From: JARYLZ01 sp964388275 | GTDB taxonomy: Bacteria; Bacteroidota; Ignavibacteria; SZUA-365 | Length of the DNA: 7,685 nt | Direction of reading: 5' to 3' | NCBI GenBank assembly: GCA_964388275.1 | Contig: CAYLZD010000084.1 | Location: forward strand, 1-7,685 | In this document: piece by piece, positions 6,490 through 7,685 of the stretch | How positions within the stretch are numbered: position 1 is the first letter of the stretch | How the letters are laid out: each line of letters starts with the position of its first letter | Made by a program: the position numbers and the translations under genes | The notes under the pieces: model-generated | What the model saw: only the letters and a program-made list of their open reading frames with translations | Databases searched by the model: none | Told to the model about the DNA's origin: nothing

Positions 6490-7215
6490 TCAGGCAAACG
6501 TTTCGGTTGATGGTTCTGGACTCGGCGCCGCTTCCTCTTCTACGGGAACGCTGTTCTTGCGGTAACGCACCGCGAGGGACTTCGTGATGCGGATGGACTT
6601 GTAGCCGTCATAGAAACCTGGATGAGACACGCGTATCATCTGCATCATATGATCGAGTTCCTCGGCGAGCAGGCGGCCGCACTCCAGTATCAGCGCGGCG
6701 ATGTTCCCGTGCGTGACCGTTCGTTCCGATACGCTGGCGTCGCGATCCAGAATTGCGCGTTCGAATCGCTGTACGGTTGCGCGGTAATCCTCCAATACCC
6801 CGGTTGTGATACCGTAGCGGACCAGATCTACAGCCGCGGCATCCAACTGTCCGAGAATAACGGTTGCATGCCTGAGTTGTTCTTCGTCACGGAGAGAACG
6901 AAACCGCCATTCCCTCATGGCCGCCATTGTGGCGGTTTCCGGTTTATTGTTCTGCTTCGCATACGTCAACAGAGCTGAACCGACCGCTTTCACAAGCATT
7001 ACAAGGCGTTCCTGAACTTCCAGCTTCGCATTTGTCTTTCCCTTCGAGACGGTTGAATGCTTGTCCGCGGCGTTCTCGATTTCGGACACCTTGTTTTTGA
7101 GTGTGCTTGCGAGTTCCGTCAATGCCGGTATGGAGTTGATGATTTCGGCGTTGGCGTCGAGGTAGTCGCTGACGGCACGAAACATCATGAGACGGTTAAT
7201 CTGATAATCCTGCAT
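6490..7215 (-). CDS. hypothetical protein, mostly helical, charged proline-rich tail
   Basis: I do not recognise a function. The 241-residue protein looks almost wholly alpha-helical, with no signal peptide or membrane segment. It has a helix at about 5-30, a likely coiled-coil-prone stretch at 31-52 (ALTELASTLKNKVSEIENAADKH), helices at about 62-88, 95-130 and 138-157, and a final block RVSHPGFYDGYKSIR (195-209). A charged, flexible tail follows (EEEAAPSPEPSTE, 226-238). The layout resembles a widespread family of roughly 200-240 residue uncharacterised proteins, often with several copies per genome, that share a Tyr-rich P.FY.GY..IR-like end; this is recollection, not a search. AGGTG 5 nt before the ATG on the minus strand supports the start. 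It is transcribed opposite to the sugar genes and is probably unrelated to them. Three helical repeats of a bundle, or a structural or phage-like role, cannot be told apart here. Confidence 0.8.
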   Translation of the reverse strand: MQDYQINRLMMFRAVSDYLDANAEIINSIPALTELASTLKNKVSEIENAADKHSTVSKGKTNAKLEVQERLVMLVKAVGSALLTYAKQNNKPETATMAAMREWRFRSLRDEEQLRHATVILGQLDAAAVDLVRYGITTGVLEDYRATVQRFERAILDRDASVSERTVTHGNIAALILECGRLLAEELDHMMQMIRVSHPGFYDGYKSIRITKSLAVRYRKNSVPVEEEAAPSPEPSTETFA

Positions 7216-7604
7216 TTCAACACCTGAAGTTGTGATTGAGTATTTGATGTGTTTAACCCCGGGGATTTTCGGCTGCTTTCATTCAATGGTTTCAACTCCT
7301 GGCCTTAAAACCGCGCTTTCTATCGCGAGTACAGTGACTGCTGCCTCTTGTACTCGCAAGACGGATATGTTGTTCCCGATTTTTGAAAAATAAAATCAGA
7401 TCGCAGAACACGCATTCGGAAGCGCTCAACCAATTGCTCGCTCAGGACTCATGATATGCAGTCGTCCCGCGTGTGCGGCGCGCAGTTCCGCCAGGCGGAA
7501 TGAAACCGATCAAGCGTGTCTTGAACAGCTATAACCTTTATAATAACGCTGTTGTTGCTGCCGATCAGCGCTACGCGAAACTCGGGATGAACCGCTGAAG
7601 GCGC
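7216..7604. other. region without a convincing gene
   Basis: This is the upstream region of the minus-strand gene and the space before the repeat array. It holds an 8-bp palindrome CCCCGGGG (7257-7264), a hairpin (7325-7357), an AT-rich patch (7379-7397) and one 32-codon plus-strand frame starting at ATG 7500 with AGG 4 nt upstream (begins MKPIKRVLNSYNLYNN). That frame is too short to call a gene without homologues. A 64-codon minus-strand frame (7449-7643) starts at a TTG inside the tandem repeat and is not convincing. No tRNA or rRNA is recognisable and no clear promoter pair was found. Confidence 0.5.
7325..7357. repeat. inverted repeat, 9-bp perfect stem with 15-nt loop
   Basis: GCGAGTACA (7325-7333) pairs exactly with TGTACTCGC (7349-7357). 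It lies about 110-140 nt upstream of the minus-strand gene, so it could be an operator or an RNA hairpin in a long leader. There is no T-run, and nothing ties it to a known element. Confidence 0.5.
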
Positions 7605-7685
7605 CGGAAGGAAGTGTCCAAGGTATCGGAAGGAAGTGTCCAAGGTATCGGAAGGAAGTGTCCAAGGTCCCGGAAGGAAGTGTCC
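7605..7685. repeat. 22-bp tandem direct repeat, 3.7 copies, continuing past the right edge
   Basis: The unit is CGGAAGGAAGTGTCC followed by AAGGTAT. Copies start at 7605, 7627, 7649 and 7671. The first two are identical, the third ends AAGGTCC, and the fourth is cut after 15 nt by the window edge. There is no unique sequence between copies, so this is not a CRISPR array. The 22-nt period is not a multiple of three, so it is not a simple protein repeat. The period is close to two helical turns, which would place bound proteins on nearly the same DNA face, as in iterons, but a neutral minisatellite is equally possible. Confidence 0.9.

Noticed and set aside
7449..7643. 64-codon minus-strand frame at the right end
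   Set aside because: It starts at a TTG inside the tandem repeat and has no recognisable motif; the repeat itself makes the start arbitrary.
7605..7685. CRISPR array
   Set aside because: The 22-bp units abut with no unique spacers and no cas gene is present.

Overview
The window is bacterial DNA carrying part of an accessory cell-surface sugar locus. The coherent core is a same-strand gene set at 1374-6448: a Gfo/Idh/MocA-type oxidoreductase, a short-chain dehydrogenase/reductase (SDR), a CMP-nonulosonate (sialic-acid-like sugar) cytidylyltransferase, a NeuB-type nonulosonate synthase, and a GT-B-like protein that is probably a glycosyltransferase. Together these suggest a pathway that makes a nine-carbon acidic sugar from a six-carbon precursor and phosphoenolpyruvate (PEP), activates it with CTP, and transfers it to a glycan or other acceptor. 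The two oxidoreductases probably make or modify the precursor or product. The enzymes that usually supply the precursor (hydrolysing 2-epimerase, dehydratase, aminotransferase, acetyltransferase) are not in the window, so the exact sugar cannot be named.

Layout. Positions 1-1292 are the right-hand part of an ISL3-family insertion sequence; its transposase frame is open at the left edge, so the N-terminus lies outside the window. Positions 1374-3941 hold three tightly packed genes (10-nt gap, then a short overlap). A 169-nt gap starting with an almost pure purine tract separates these from the NeuB-type gene, which is followed after 4 nt by the GT-B-like gene. That gene's stop codon sits in the loop of a perfect 14-bp hairpin. 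A minus-strand gene of unknown function (6490-7215) converges on this hairpin. The last 470 nt have no convincing gene but hold a 9-bp-stem hairpin and a 22-bp tandem repeat that runs off the right edge.

The host cannot be named from the sequence. Purine-rich ribosome binding sites, GTG/TTG starts and the operon layout are bacterial. Base composition is uneven: the Gfo/Idh/MocA gene is strikingly AT-rich (only 12 G/C in 1741-1800) while the genes after it are GC-rich (37 G/C in 3061-3120). With the adjacent insertion sequence, this suggests that the locus was assembled from pieces of different origin, as is common for surface-polysaccharide islands.

The most interesting points are the NeuB-type enzyme lacking the usual C-terminal SAF (antifreeze-like) domain, the unassigned GT-B-like protein coupled to it, and the 22-bp repeat array at the right edge.
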